DNA of 64,000 nucleotides from Sphingopyxis sp. LC81. GTDB lineage: Bacteria; Pseudomonadota; Alphaproteobacteria; Sphingomonadales; Sphingomonadaceae. The number at the start of each line of letters is the position of its first letter. Positions within the stretch are counted from its first letter, which is position 1. The notes under the pieces were generated by a model. The model was not told where the DNA came from. It searched no databases and saw nothing but the letters and a program-made list of their open reading frames with translations. The position numbers and the translations under genes are program-made. The stretch covers positions 108,436-172,435 of the forward strand of contig NZ_JNFD01000030.1 of the NCBI RefSeq assembly GCF_000756375.1, in the 5' to 3' direction. Shown in pieces: positions 9,271-18,383 of the stretch.

Positions 9271-10452
9271 ATGCTGCACCGAAAGCGGATTTTATTCGCG
9301 ATCAACTCGCTCGCGGGGGGCGGCGCCGAGCGCGTCCTCGCCACCCTGCTGGCAGGATCCGTGCCTTGGCGCGCGCGCTACGATATCCATCTCGCGCTGC
9401 TCGACGACGAGCCGCGCGCCTATGACGTACCCGAATGGGTCGAGGTTCATCAGCTCGATGCCCGGCACAAATTGCTGCCGAGCCTGACCCAGCTTCGCGC
9501 GCTCGTCGGGCGCGTGTCGCCCGATGCGACGCTCAGCTTCCTGACCCGCGCTAATATCGCCAATGCCTGGGCGATGGCGGGGCGCGGCCGGCCCTGGCTG
9601 ATCAGCGAGCGGGTCAACACCAGCGCCCATCTGGGCAATGCGCGCGCCGCCAAGGCGATGGTCCGCATCGTCTATCCGCGCGCCGCGCATGTCATCGCGG
9701 TGTCCGAAGGCGTGGTCGACGATCTTGCCGCCAATTTCGGCGTCGCGCGCGCGCGCATGTCGGCGATCGCCAATCCGGTCGACCATCGGCGCATCGCCGA
9801 ACTGGCTGCCGAACCGCCCGCCTTCGTGCCTGCCGATCGCTATATCGTCTCGGCCGGACGGCTCATGCCGAACAAGAATTTTCCGCTCTTGCTGCGCGCC
9901 TATGCGCAGGCCTCGCCGCACGAACGCCTCGTCATCCTTGGCGAAGGACCGGAGCGCGGCGCGCTTCAAGCACTCACCGCCTCGCTTGGAATCGCCGACC
10001 GGGTCGACATGCCGGGCTTCGTCGCCAATCCCTTCGCGGTGGTCGCGCGCGCGCAAGCTTACGCGATGCCCTCCAATGCGGAGGGCTTCCCCAACGGACT
10101 GGTCGAGGCGATGGCGTGCGGCGTCCCCGTCGTCGCGACCAATTGCGCGTCGGGTCCGTCCGAAATTCTGGCCGGCCGGTCGCGCGATACGATCAGCGGC
10201 AGGATCGATGTCGATGCCGGTGCGTTGGTGCCGACCGATGACGTTGAAGCCTTTGCCGCAGCACTCGTCGATGTGCTCGCCGAGCCGCGCCGCAGCGCTT
10301 GCGGCGCGCGGGCGCGCGATCGCTCGCTGGCTTATGGCGTCGAACAGGCGGCCGCAAATTACTGGGCGCGGATCGAGGCGGCGCTGCGCGCGCCGTCCGC
10401 CACGTCCGAAATCGAAGATATATCAGCCTATCGTCCGGGAGTAAGTTCATGA
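9271..10452 (+). CDS. Glycosyltransferase family 4
   Basis: The 393-residue GT-B enzyme opens with FAINSLAGGGAERVLATLLAG, the GGAE-type acceptor loop of WaaG/capsule-type glycosyltransferases. The donor half reads IVSAGRLMPNKNFPLLLRAY and then PSNAEGFPNGLVEAMACGVPVVATNC, containing the two glutamates of the EX7E motif. Its stop overlaps the start of the GumB-like gene (ATGA), which itself overlaps the acetyltransferase, so the three form one transcript. The sugar added is unknown. Confidence 0.9.
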   Translation: MLHRKRILFAINSLAGGGAERVLATLLAGSVPWRARYDIHLALLDDEPRAYDVPEWVEVHQLDARHKLLPSLTQLRALVGRVSPDATLSFLTRANIANAWAMAGRGRPWLISERVNTSAHLGNARAAKAMVRIVYPRAAHVIAVSEGVVDDLAANFGVARARMSAIANPVDHRRIAELAAEPPAFVPADRYIVSAGRLMPNKNFPLLLRAYAQASPHERLVILGEGPERGALQALTASLGIADRVDMPGFVANPFAVVARAQAYAMPSNAEGFPNGLVEAMACGVPVVATNCASGPSEILAGRSRDTISGRIDVDAGALVPTDDVEAFAAALVDVLAEPRRSACGARARDRSLAYGVEQAAANYWARIEAALRAPSATSEIEDISAYRPGVSS

Positions 10453-11012
10453 AATGGCACATGCAGATCGCACTGGCGGGGGCGCTGATGGCGCTCGGCG
10501 GGGGCGCCGGCCAACCCCCGCCCGCGGGCAGCGGCGCCGCGCCGCCCCCCGCCACGGCTTTCGTCCTTTCGCCGGGCGACAAGATCAAGGTCGCGACCTA
10601 TGGCGAAGAGAAACTCACCGGCGATTTCGAGGTTTCGCCCGCAGGCACGATCGCCTTCCCGCTGATCGGCGAGGTCAAGGCGGCGGGACTCCAGACTGAG
10701 GAGCTGTCCAAAGCGATCGAGGCAAAACTCGGCGACGGCTATCTGCTCGAACCGCAGGTTTCGGTCCAGGTCGCCAATTTCCGCCCCGTCTACATCCTCG
10801 GCGAAGTGAACAAGCCCGGCGAATATCCTTATACGCAGGGCCTCACCATCCGCGGCGCGGTCGCGAAAGCCGACGGCTTCACCTATCGCGCGAACGAGAA
10901 GCGCGTCTTCCTCAAACGCGCGGGCGAAGCTGGCGAGCAGGAATATCCGATGAGCGCCGATTTCGCGGTGCTTCCCGGTGACACGATCCGTTTCGGCGAG
11001 CGCTATTTCTGA
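10449..11012 (+). CDS. Outer-membrane polysaccharide export protein (OPX/Wza, GumB-like)
   Basis: The 187-residue protein contains the Poly_export domain (LSPGDKIKVATYGEEKLTGDFEVSPAGTIAFPLIGEV, about residues 40-75) and one SLBB-like segment (YILGEVNKPGEYPYTQGLTIRGAVAKADGF). OPX proteins form the outer-membrane exit channel with the GumC/Wzc partner, encoded here at 1-435. The start at 10449 has GGGAGTAAG upstream and overlaps the glycosyltransferase stop. The N-terminus has a signal-like hydrophobic stretch but no cysteine, so the usual lipobox is missing. Confidence 0.9.
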   Translation: MKWHMQIALAGALMALGGGAGQPPPAGSGAAPPPATAFVLSPGDKIKVATYGEEKLTGDFEVSPAGTIAFPLIGEVKAAGLQTEELSKAIEAKLGDGYLLEPQVSVQVANFRPVYILGEVNKPGEYPYTQGLTIRGAVAKADGFTYRANEKRVFLKRAGEAGEQEYPMSADFAVLPGDTIRFGERYF

Positions 11013-11767
11013 TGGATATGGCCACCGCATCGCTGACGCCCGTTCCGGCGTTCGAGGAACCCGTGTCCGACGAGGCGGGCAAGCCGCATCGGCGCGGTTG
11101 CCCGGTGAGCTTCGCCAAATTGAAGGCGCTGCTCGCCGCCGACCTTTACCGCTATGCGGGACGCGTCGGCTTCGGCGCCTTCGCCAAGCATTATGCCTTC
11201 ACCCCGGGGTATAAATATACGGTGCTGATGCGCACGACGGGCTGGCTCAAACTCAAGCCCGCCAAGGCGTTCGGCCTCTATCCCTTTGCCAAATGGCTGC
11301 TGCTGCGCGCGCGCTATAAATATGGCTTCGCGATCCCCGAATATATGGAGATCGGGCCGGGCCTGTTCCTCAATCGCTTCGGCGGCTTCTATTTTCACGG
11401 CGACACGGTGCTCGGCAGCAACGTCAACATCACGCACGGCGTCGTGCTCGGCTATATGAACCGCGGCGGCAGGCGCGGCGCGCCGGTAATCGGCGACCGC
11501 ACCTTCCTGGGGTCGGGCGCGAAGGTAATCGGCGGGATTCATGTCGGCGCGGAGGCGGCGATCGGCGCCAACGCCGTGGTGACGAAGGACGTGCCCGAGC
11601 GCGGCGTCGTCGGCGGCATCCCGGCGAAGCTGCTCTCCGATCAGGGGTCCGACGGCTATATCAACCGCCTTGCGCCGCCCGAACTGCTCGCGGCGTGCGA
11701 GGGTGCGCTCTACGGATCGCGCCGAGCGTCTCAAACCGAAATCCGCCCAGAGCACAGCCATCTGTAA
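11012..11767 (+). CDS. Hexapeptide-repeat acetyltransferase (serine acetyltransferase-like)
   Basis: The 251-residue protein has a helical N-terminal part followed by left-handed beta-helix hexapeptides. These are seen in HGDTVLGSNVNITHGVVLGY and then GAPVIGDRTFLGSGAKVIGGIHVGAEAAIGANAVVTKDVP. This is the fold of CysE-like and capsule O-acetyltransferases using acetyl-CoA. Its ATG overlaps the last base of the export-protein stop. The operon context favours soluble acetylation of a polysaccharide precursor over cysteine biosynthesis. Confidence 0.82.
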   Translation: MDMATASLTPVPAFEEPVSDEAGKPHRRGCPVSFAKLKALLAADLYRYAGRVGFGAFAKHYAFTPGYKYTVLMRTTGWLKLKPAKAFGLYPFAKWLLLRARYKYGFAIPEYMEIGPGLFLNRFGGFYFHGDTVLGSNVNITHGVVLGYMNRGGRRGAPVIGDRTFLGSGAKVIGGIHVGAEAAIGANAVVTKDVPERGVVGGIPAKLLSDQGSDGYINRLAPPELLAACEGALYGSRRASQTEIRPEHSHL

Positions 11768-11780
11768 TTGAAAAAGCCGC

Positions 11781-11864
11781 GTGCTCCCGCGAAGGCGGGA
11801 GCCCATCTCCGGCCGGTGCCATTTTGAACCCGCAGGAGATGGGTCCCTGCCTTCGCGGGGACAC
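11781..11864. repeat. Long imperfect inverted repeat (sphingomonad-type intergenic palindrome or terminator)
   Basis: Two arms of about 30 bp, GTGCTCCCGCGAAGGCGGGA... and its near-complement ending in CTTCGCGGGGACAC, flank a central spacer of about 24 bp between two convergent transcription units. Each arm also has its own small hairpin (CTCCCGCGAAGGCGGGAG). Palindromes built on CCCGCGAAGGCGGG and CCCATCTCC are, from memory, common intergenic repeats in sphingomonad and Caulobacter genomes. It could end transcription from both sides. Confidence 0.65.
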
Positions 11865-11883
11865 ACAGCTCTAGGTGAACGCC

Positions 11884-13182
11884 TCACAAGCCTGAGAAGG
11901 TCAGCCCCACCGAAACCCGATTGTCCGTAAATTCGCGGCCCGCCGTCGCGCCCCAGCTCGACTGGGTGCGTCGCTGGACGTCGAGCCGCAGCGCCAACCG
12001 CTTGCTCACGAGGTACGACGCGCTGCCGCGCCAGGTCCAGCGGTCGTCGCGCCGGTCGATATTGTTGAAATCGCGCTTTTCCAGCTCGCCACCCGCACTG
12101 ATGATCAGATTGCGCAGCAGCTCGTAATCGGCACGCAGCGTCATATTGGTCGCGAGATAGCCCGTCGCGCCATTGACGCCGGTTTCCTTGATGCCGCGGT
12201 CGACCGTTCCGGTGATTGTCACCAGCGGGGTGAGGAAATAGGCCAGCTCGCCGCGCACGAGGAGGCCCGAGACGTCCTCGAACTCGACCGGCCGGTAATC
12301 CTGCTGGAAATAGCCAAGCCGCAGCGCCCCGCGCGCCTTGCGGCCCAGTTCGAAACTCGCGCCGCCGGCAAGCTCGAAACCTTTGGAATCGCGCGCCGGC
12401 ACCGGCCCGATGCGCTCACGATAGTCGCGCTTGTTGAGCGAGCCCGCGACGAACAGCGCGATGCTCGGGCTTAGCGCATATTCGCCGACCGCGGTGCCGG
12501 TGTAGGTCGTGTGGTCGCGGAAATCCTGGTCGATCGGATCGCCGAGCGGCGTTACGCTGTCGCTGTAATTGCGGTTCTCGACATCGACGACGCCGCGCAC
12601 GCGCAGCCGGTTGAAGACATGCGTATAGGTCGCCGTCCCCCCGCTCAGCGTGAAGCGCACCGGCCGCGACGCCTGCGTCGGACTATCGGGCGAGACGCGT
12701 TCCTGGCTGTAGCGCCCGTTGCGCAGCGTCAGGTTCAGCGTGTCCGACTTGCTGATCGTATAAAGCGCCCCCGCATTCACCGAATATTGCGTAGCATTCT
12801 CGCTTGCCCGGTCGGCGTAGCGCAAGAGGTCGAGTTCGCCATCGAGCGACAGTTTGAGCGTTGGCGAAGGCCGCACCAGCGAAACGCGCGGGCGAAGGCG
12901 CAGATAGGCGTCGCCGATCCGGTCATTCTCCTGCGCATAGAGATTGTCGTCATAGCCCGCACCGATCGCCATGCGCGGCATCAGTTCGAGGACGCCGAGC
13001 TGGATCGGTTCGGGCGTGTAATCGGGCCGGCGGCGTTCGAGCACACCGATATTGCGGTCGCGCCCGTAACTATTCTCGCTCGAAACCGATCCGAGCCCGT
13101 CGGTCGCATCCGATTGCTGGGCGAGCGCGGGCACCGCAAAACCGCAGCTGCCGAGCAGCGCAAAGGTGATCGCGCGCTTCAT
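11884..13182 (-). CDS. Outer-membrane beta-barrel protein of the EPS locus
   Basis: The 432-residue precursor has a clear Sec signal peptide (KRAITFALLGSCGFAVPALAQ). A long series of amphipathic alternating strands follows (for example LRLRPRVSLVRPSPTLKLSLDGELDLLRY and the final NRVSVGLTFSGL), as in the BBP2-type barrels found in polysaccharide loci. The ATG at 13182 starts the signal peptide and overlaps the EEP-hydrolase stop by 4 bp. It is the last gene of a four-gene leftward operon. It may assist export or anchoring of the polymer; no enzyme motif is visible. Confidence 0.8.
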   Translation of the reverse strand: MKRAITFALLGSCGFAVPALAQQSDATDGLGSVSSENSYGRDRNIGVLERRRPDYTPEPIQLGVLELMPRMAIGAGYDDNLYAQENDRIGDAYLRLRPRVSLVRPSPTLKLSLDGELDLLRYADRASENATQYSVNAGALYTISKSDTLNLTLRNGRYSQERVSPDSPTQASRPVRFTLSGGTATYTHVFNRLRVRGVVDVENRNYSDSVTPLGDPIDQDFRDHTTYTGTAVGEYALSPSIALFVAGSLNKRDYRERIGPVPARDSKGFELAGGASFELGRKARGALRLGYFQQDYRPVEFEDVSGLLVRGELAYFLTPLVTITGTVDRGIKETGVNGATGYLATNMTLRADYELLRNLIISAGGELEKRDFNNIDRRDDRWTWRGSASYLVSKRLALRLDVQRRTQSSWGATAGREFTDNRVSVGLTFSGL

Positions 13183-14096
13183 CGGCGCGCCAGCGTCACG
13201 AGCAGCGGCAGATGGTCCGACCCGGTGGCGGGAAACCGCCGTGCCGACACAAGTCCCCAATCGGGCCCGGCATAAAGCTGGTCGATCGGCAGCACGGGAA
13301 AGGCGCGCGGCCAGCTAGGCAGCGCGCGCGTCATGCGGGTGAGCGGTGCGAAGGCGCGGTCCTGCTCACGCATCGCCGCGGCCCAGGGGGTCAGGTTCAT
13401 GTCGCCTCCAACGATCAAGGAGCCGCGTTCGATCCGTGCCAGCGCGCGCGCTACATCGTGTCTGCGCACCGCCTGATCGCGCGATGTCGGGCGGAGATAG
13501 TGGAGCGTCACCACGGTAAACGGATCGCCGCCGGGCTCCGCAACCCGCGCCCAGAGCATCGCGGGACCGAATTTGCGGCCTCCGGGATCCTTCAGGAAAT
13601 AGTCGCTGTCCGCGATCGGCCAGCGCGAGAAGATCGCGAGGTCGCAGCCCGGCGGGCATTTGGTGGCAAAGGCGAAATGCTGGTCCAGCGCCGCGAGCAT
13701 CGGGCGGAAACTGCCGTCGACCTCCTGCAGCATCACGACATCGGGCTTGGCGTCGATGATCGCCTGCGCGGTATCGGCGGGGTCGCGATTGCTCTGCCAG
13801 ACATTGTGGGTCAGCAGCCGGATCCGGGTCGTGCTCTTTTGCGCGGTCGGTATCGCGCGCGTCAGCTCGGGCATCACGCCAATCGCGACCGGCGTCAGGC
13901 CAACCAGCGCTGCGACGACAGCCCAGCGCAGGCGCGGCCGGGCGAGGAGCAATCCGACCAGCACCGCCACGCCAAATATCGGCAGGAACGACGCCAGCAC
14001 ATCGAGCATTGGCACCAGCCCGCCGGCGAGCGAAAGCCATGCAGCAAGGCACGCCCCGCCGGTGAGCAGGATGCCAAAGATGCGGGCCAGCTTCAC
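13179..14096 (-). CDS. Endonuclease/exonuclease/phosphatase-family protein with N-terminal membrane helices
   Basis: The first 75 residues hold three hydrophobic helices, and the rest is an EEP-fold domain with all core motifs: LLTHNVWQSN, VVMLQEVDG (Glu), VVGGDMNLTPW-type Asp/Asn (here IVGGDMNLTPW) and TGSDHLPLL (Asp-His). The active domain probably faces the periplasm. EEP enzymes cleave phosphodiester or phosphomonoester bonds. Its coupling by 4-bp overlaps to a glycosyltransferase and an outer-membrane protein suggests a polymer- or lipid-carrier phosphate as substrate rather than DNA. This is inference. Confidence 0.82.
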   Translation of the reverse strand: MKLARIFGILLTGGACLAAWLSLAGGLVPMLDVLASFLPIFGVAVLVGLLLARPRLRWAVVAALVGLTPVAIGVMPELTRAIPTAQKSTTRIRLLTHNVWQSNRDPADTAQAIIDAKPDVVMLQEVDGSFRPMLAALDQHFAFATKCPPGCDLAIFSRWPIADSDYFLKDPGGRKFGPAMLWARVAEPGGDPFTVVTLHYLRPTSRDQAVRRHDVARALARIERGSLIVGGDMNLTPWAAAMREQDRAFAPLTRMTRALPSWPRAFPVLPIDQLYAGPDWGLVSARRFPATGSDHLPLLVTLARR

Positions 14097-15058
14097 GCCC
14101 GCGCGCGAATCCGGTTGCGCAGGGCATAGCTCGATTGCCGGACCGATGCGGGGATCAGCTTCGCGGCGAGCAGCAGCGCCGCGGTGCCCGCCCCCTCGGG
14201 CAGATAAAGATCGCCGACCCGGATCGCCGTGCGGCCCGGATATTTCATCGCATAACGCGCATAATGCGCGATTTCCTGGTTCACGAGCCGCCGCAGCAAC
14301 GCCGTCTCGCGCCCGCCCGCTCCGGCAAGCATCGCGCGCGCGGTCGCAACGAGGCAGGGCACGTCGAGCGTTGTCGTCGACTTGCTGACCTTATTGTCGC
14401 TGTCGCGGTGAAAGACCGCGGTGACGCGCGGATCGTACCGCAGCGCGCCTTTGGCGAGCACGCGCAGCCACAGATCCTTGTCGCCGCCGCGCACCGCACG
14501 GCCTTCGGGGAACAGCCCCGCCTCGAACAAAGTATCGCGCCGGATCGCGATCGCGCCGGTCCACATCGGGCATTCGCGCACCGCCAGCCAGGCGGCAAGA
14601 AAGCCAGCTAGGTCCAAGCTTTGCGGCTGCTCCAGTTCCGGCGCGATCCGCTGGGGTTGAGAGCGATCCTCGAACACATGGTCGAACCGCGTCGCCGCCG
14701 CGCGCACATCCGGGTCGGCGCTTATGCCTTCGGCCAGCACTGCAAGATGATCGGGCTGCCAAAGATCGTCGGCGTCGAGAAAGGCGATCCAGTCGCCGCG
14801 CGCCGCGCGGATGCCGATGTTGCGCCCGGCATAGCCGCCCGGCCCCGGCGTCGACAGGTCGAGCAGCTGGATCCGCGCGTCGCCGATCGCGGCAACGATC
14901 TCGCGCCCGCCATCGGTCGAGCGATTATCGATCACCAATATTTCGTGCGGCGGAAACGTCTGGGCAAATACGCTCTCGATCGCCGCACGGACATGCGCGG
15001 CTTTGTTATAGAGCGGCATCACCACGGAAAAACGGGGAGCGTCATGGGGAGGAGTCAT
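14093..15058 (-). CDS. Glycosyltransferase family 2
   Basis: The 321-residue GT-A enzyme begins FSVVMPLYNKAAHVRAAIESVFAQTF and carries the metal-binding acidic motif AFLDADDLW, the standard GT2 features. The ATG at 15058 overlaps the upstream glycosyltransferase stop (ATGA), which rules out the longer frame from 15139. It should add one sugar of the repeat unit at the inner face of the membrane. Confidence 0.9.
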   Translation of the reverse strand: MTPPHDAPRFSVVMPLYNKAAHVRAAIESVFAQTFPPHEILVIDNRSTDGGREIVAAIGDARIQLLDLSTPGPGGYAGRNIGIRAARGDWIAFLDADDLWQPDHLAVLAEGISADPDVRAAATRFDHVFEDRSQPQRIAPELEQPQSLDLAGFLAAWLAVRECPMWTGAIAIRRDTLFEAGLFPEGRAVRGGDKDLWLRVLAKGALRYDPRVTAVFHRDSDNKVSKSTTTLDVPCLVATARAMLAGAGGRETALLRRLVNQEIAHYARYAMKYPGRTAIRVGDLYLPEGAGTAALLLAAKLIPASVRQSSYALRNRIRARA

Positions 15059-15927
15059 CAGTCGCGTGCTGCCTTTCGTCCCCCCGCGAGATTGAGATAT
15101 TCGCTCACCGCCACCCCGGCGAGTTCCAATGTCAGCCACATCACGGCCAGCCGCCGCTGAAACGATAACTCGCGCGAGATCGCCGCGCGGCGCAGCCGCC
15201 GGATCGTATCGACCGCGGTAATCCCGAGCACATGGATCAGGCGCGGACGCCGCCGGGTGCGATCCCAGCGCCCGCCGCTCAGCCGCTGGCGCTTGCGTAC
15301 CAGTTCGGCGCGGCTCGCGCGTACCGGATGGCGCACCACCATCGCCGGCACATAGATCAGCGGATGGCCGCTATCGCGAATGCGCAGCGCCATCTGCCGG
15401 TCGCCGCCCGATTTCAGCGCCGCATCGAACCCCCCGAGCGCCTTTAGCAACGCCGTCTCGCTCGCCCAATTGGCGGTCGCGCAATTGCCGCGCGCGGCAT
15501 GCGCCTGCGGAAAGCTGAACAGCCGCTCGTAATCGCCGAACACCTCACGCTCCTGCGCGATCTCGTCGAACAGCTCGATCTCGCCCGCGAGCACCCCGAA
15601 CCCCGGATTCGCCGCCGCCGCGCGCAGCACCTGCTCGAGCCAGTCGGGCGCGGGTTCGCAATCGGCGTCGGTAAACGCGATGATCGGCGCGCGGACGCGC
15701 CCGATCGCGAAGTTGCGCGCCGCATAAGAGCCCGGGCGGCGCTCTTCGAGCAGCTCGACACCCAGATAGCTGCGCGCAATCTCGCGCGTTGCGTCGCTCG
15801 ATCCATTGTCGACGACGATGATCTGATAGGCGTCATGCGGAAGCGTCTGGCGCGCGAGCGCGTCGAGGCAACGGCCGAGCACCTTTTCGCCGTTCCACAC
15901 GGGTATGACGACTGCGACTTGAAACAT
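15058..15927 (-). CDS. Glycosyltransferase family 2
   Basis: The 289-residue protein starts MFQVAVVIPVWNGEKVLGRCLDAL and has DNGSSDATREIA and the DXD-like AFTDADCEP motif of GT2 enzymes, then HPVRASRAELVRKRQRL. It is the first gene of the leftward operon of two glycosyltransferases, EEP hydrolase and outer-membrane barrel. The start was set at the methionine directly before the family start; an ATG 27 bp upstream is in frame. Confidence 0.88.
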   Translation of the reverse strand: MFQVAVVIPVWNGEKVLGRCLDALARQTLPHDAYQIIVVDNGSSDATREIARSYLGVELLEERRPGSYAARNFAIGRVRAPIIAFTDADCEPAPDWLEQVLRAAAANPGFGVLAGEIELFDEIAQEREVFGDYERLFSFPQAHAARGNCATANWASETALLKALGGFDAALKSGGDRQMALRIRDSGHPLIYVPAMVVRHPVRASRAELVRKRQRLSGGRWDRTRRRPRLIHVLGITAVDTIRRLRRAAISRELSFQRRLAVMWLTLELAGVAVSEYLNLAGGRKAARD

Positions 15928-16150
15928 AGATACGCCTGTCCAGTGCCCCCGCACCGTTCCAATCGGCTGTCGACGGCATGCCGGTCAACAATATGCTGCA
16001 CCTGCGAAGACGAGTTGCCCCGTTGACCGGACGACCGGAGCGCCGGTGCCTTCGCTCTCAAATAATTGCCCGCTACCAAGGATCGCGTCGGCCCGTCGTT
16101 GGTTCTGAACCGCGCAGCCATGCGCAACCGCAAGCAAAAAGGCGATCCAA

Positions 16151-16912
16151 GTGGGTGATTCCCTACCCGAATCGGGCAAAACCACCGAAGTTCTGGTGGT
16201 GTCGCTCGAATCAGCCGCGGCCCGCCGGGCGGCCTTTGCCGCGCGCGCGGCGGACACGTCGCTTGTGTGGCGTTTCTTCGATGCCTGCACCGGCCCGGCG
16301 CCGGGGATGACGATCGACGAGCCCGCGATCCGCAGCAACAAGGGCCGGCCGATGAGCAAGGGCGAGATCGGCTGCTATGCCAGCCATTTCTCGATCTGGC
16401 AGGACATGGTCGCGCGCGGCGTGCGGCAGGCGATCGTCCTCGAGGATGATACGGTGGTCGACTGGGCGTATCTCGAACCGCTCGCGCGCACCGACCTTCA
16501 CGCCGAGGGTATTGACTATCTTCGGCTCTACGCCAAACGCCCGACCTGGCAGCGCGTGGTGCGGCGCGACTTCCTCCAGCATTCGCGCGCGATCGTCGAG
16601 CTGGTCGGGCTCGCCTATGGCACGCAGGGCTATGCGATCACGCTCGAAGGGGCGCGGCGGCTCGCAGGGCATTGCCGCACCGTCCGCCGCCCGATCGATG
16701 ACGAGATGGACCGGTCATGGGCGCACGGCCTGCCCAATCTCGCGCTCTATCCGGCGCCGATCCTCGAAGCCGCGATCGTCTCCGACATCGGCAATTCGCG
16801 CTTCGGGCCCAAGACCGATCCGCTCTATCATTCGATGCGGCAAAGGGTGTGGCGGCAGGTCGAACGCGCGCGCATGCGGATGCTGAAAGCGAGACGCCTG
16901 CTTGAACGCTGA
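16151..16912 (+). CDS. Glycosyltransferase family 25 (LPS/EPS glycosyltransferase)
   Basis: The 253-residue protein shows family-25 hallmarks: VVSLESAAARRAAF at the N-terminus, KGEIGCYASHFSIWQ, the AIVLEDDTVV metal/donor motif, and GTQGYAITLEGARRL. The most upstream start is a GTG at 16151. GT25 enzymes often add galactose or glucose to surface glycans. The gene overlaps the flippase start by 11 bp, so glycosyltransferase, flippase and pyruvyl transferase form one operon. Confidence 0.85.
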   Translation: MGDSLPESGKTTEVLVVSLESAAARRAAFAARAADTSLVWRFFDACTGPAPGMTIDEPAIRSNKGRPMSKGEIGCYASHFSIWQDMVARGVRQAIVLEDDTVVDWAYLEPLARTDLHAEGIDYLRLYAKRPTWQRVVRRDFLQHSRAIVELVGLAYGTQGYAITLEGARRLAGHCRTVRRPIDDEMDRSWAHGLPNLALYPAPILEAAIVSDIGNSRFGPKTDPLYHSMRQRVWRQVERARMRMLKARRLLER

Positions 16913-18383
16913 CCTTCCCGCCCGCTTCGACGACGGGTTACGCGCGCGCAGCCGCAGCTCGATCGGCTGGACGATCACGCGTTTCCTGTCGGACCAGATC
17001 TTCTCGTTCGTCGTCTTCGTGATCCTCGCGCGGCTGCTGACGCGCGCCGACATCGGCGCCTTCGCGGTGATGGCGGTGACCGCCGAGGCGTTCCGCATCA
17101 TCGCGACTGCGGGTCTGGTGCAGACGATCGCGCGAAAGAAGGAGCTGAGTCCGGCCTTCCTCGACACCATCTATCGGTCGCAGCAGGCCTTCTCCTTCCT
17201 CTCGGCGATCTTGATCATGGCGCTGGCGCAGCCGATCGCGAACTGGATGGGCGCGCCCGATATCGCGCTGCCGCTCGCGGTGATGAGCCTCGCGCTGCCA
17301 ATCTCCTCCTTCGGCGCCACGCATATGGCGCTGCGCCTGCGCGAGTTCGGGCATCGCACCACGGCGCTCCGCTCGGTCGTCGGCGGGCTGATCGGCGGCA
17401 CCTGCGCGGTCGCCGCCGCCTTTGCCGGGCTCGGCCTCTGGAGCCTCGTCATCCAGCGCCTCGTGACCGAAATCGTCGGGGTCATATTGTCGCGCGCCTC
17501 CTATGACTGGAAGCCCGGCTGGCAATTCGACTGGGTCATATTGCGCGGTAATCTGATGCTCAACGCCAGCCTGATCTATGTCCAGCTCGCCTTCCTCGCG
17601 ACGGTGCGCGTGCAGGAGATGGCGATCGGCGCCGGGATCGGGCTCGCCGCGGTGGGCGTCTATCGCACCGCGTGGCGCACCGTCGAGCTGATCGGTCGCG
17701 GCGCGATCCAGCCCTTCACGCAGGTCGCGGTGCAGACGCTCGCGCGCGTCAAGGACGACCCCGCCGAGCTGCGCAAAGCCTATCGCTGGATGATTGCGCG
17801 CGCGTCGGCGCTGTCCTTTCCCGCGCTCGTTGGGTTCGGTGCGCTCGCGCCGGTCGCGATCCCCACCGTGTTCGGCGCCAAATGGTCCGAAGCCGGCCAG
17901 CTCGCGCAGATTTTCGCCTTCATGGCGGTGCCCTTCACGCTCAACTTCTTCGCCTCGCCCTCGCTCAGCGTGCTCGGCGCGTCGCGCAGCCTGATCTCGC
18001 TCTCGACGACGCAGTTGGCACTCGGCGTGATCCTGACGCTCGCGGCGCTCCCGTACGGGCTCTTCGCCGTCGCCGTCTCGTATGTCGGGCGCGCCTACCT
18101 CACCCTGCCGCTGCAGATCTGGCTGCTCCGCCGCGCCTCGGGCATTCGCCCCGTCGACAGCTTGCGCGCGGTCGGCGCGCCGCTCATCGCTTCCTCGGTG
18201 ATGGGCATCGCGCTCGCGATCGCGATGCGGCTGCTCGATATGCATCTGGCCGGCTGGCAGTCGCTGCTGCTGCTCACCGCGATCGGCGCGCTCTTCTACG
18301 GAATCGCGCTGCTCGCCATCTCGGGCGCGTGGCGCGGCCGTTTCCTGTTCCTGTTCAAACGCTTCAGAAAGAGTCCGATATGA
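16902..18383 (+). CDS. Lipopolysaccharide/exopolysaccharide flippase (Wzx/MOP family)
   Basis: The 493-residue protein has about 12-14 hydrophobic segments and the start RSSIGWTITRFLSDQIFSFVVFVILARLLTRADIGAFAV, typical of Wzx-type translocases. These move the undecaprenyl-linked repeat unit across the inner membrane. The start is a TTG inside the end of the GT25 gene, implying translational coupling. The stop overlaps the pyruvyl-transferase ATG. Confidence 0.9.
   Translation: MNADLPARFDDGLRARSRSSIGWTITRFLSDQIFSFVVFVILARLLTRADIGAFAVMAVTAEAFRIIATAGLVQTIARKKELSPAFLDTIYRSQQAFSFLSAILIMALAQPIANWMGAPDIALPLAVMSLALPISSFGATHMALRLREFGHRTTALRSVVGGLIGGTCAVAAAFAGLGLWSLVIQRLVTEIVGVILSRASYDWKPGWQFDWVILRGNLMLNASLIYVQLAFLATVRVQEMAIGAGIGLAAVGVYRTAWRTVELIGRGAIQPFTQVAVQTLARVKDDPAELRKAYRWMIARASALSFPALVGFGALAPVAIPTVFGAKWSEAGQLAQIFAFMAVPFTLNFFASPSLSVLGASRSLISLSTTQLALGVILTLAALPYGLFAVAVSYVGRAYLTLPLQIWLLRRASGIRPVDSLRAVGAPLIASSVMGIALAIAMRLLDMHLAGWQSLLLLTAIGALFYGIALLAISGAWRGRFLFLFKRFRKSPI

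Noticed and set aside
16938..18245. 435-codon minus-strand frame opposite the flippase
   Set aside because: Arg/Glu/His-rich shadow; the plus strand encodes a convincing multi-helix flippase.
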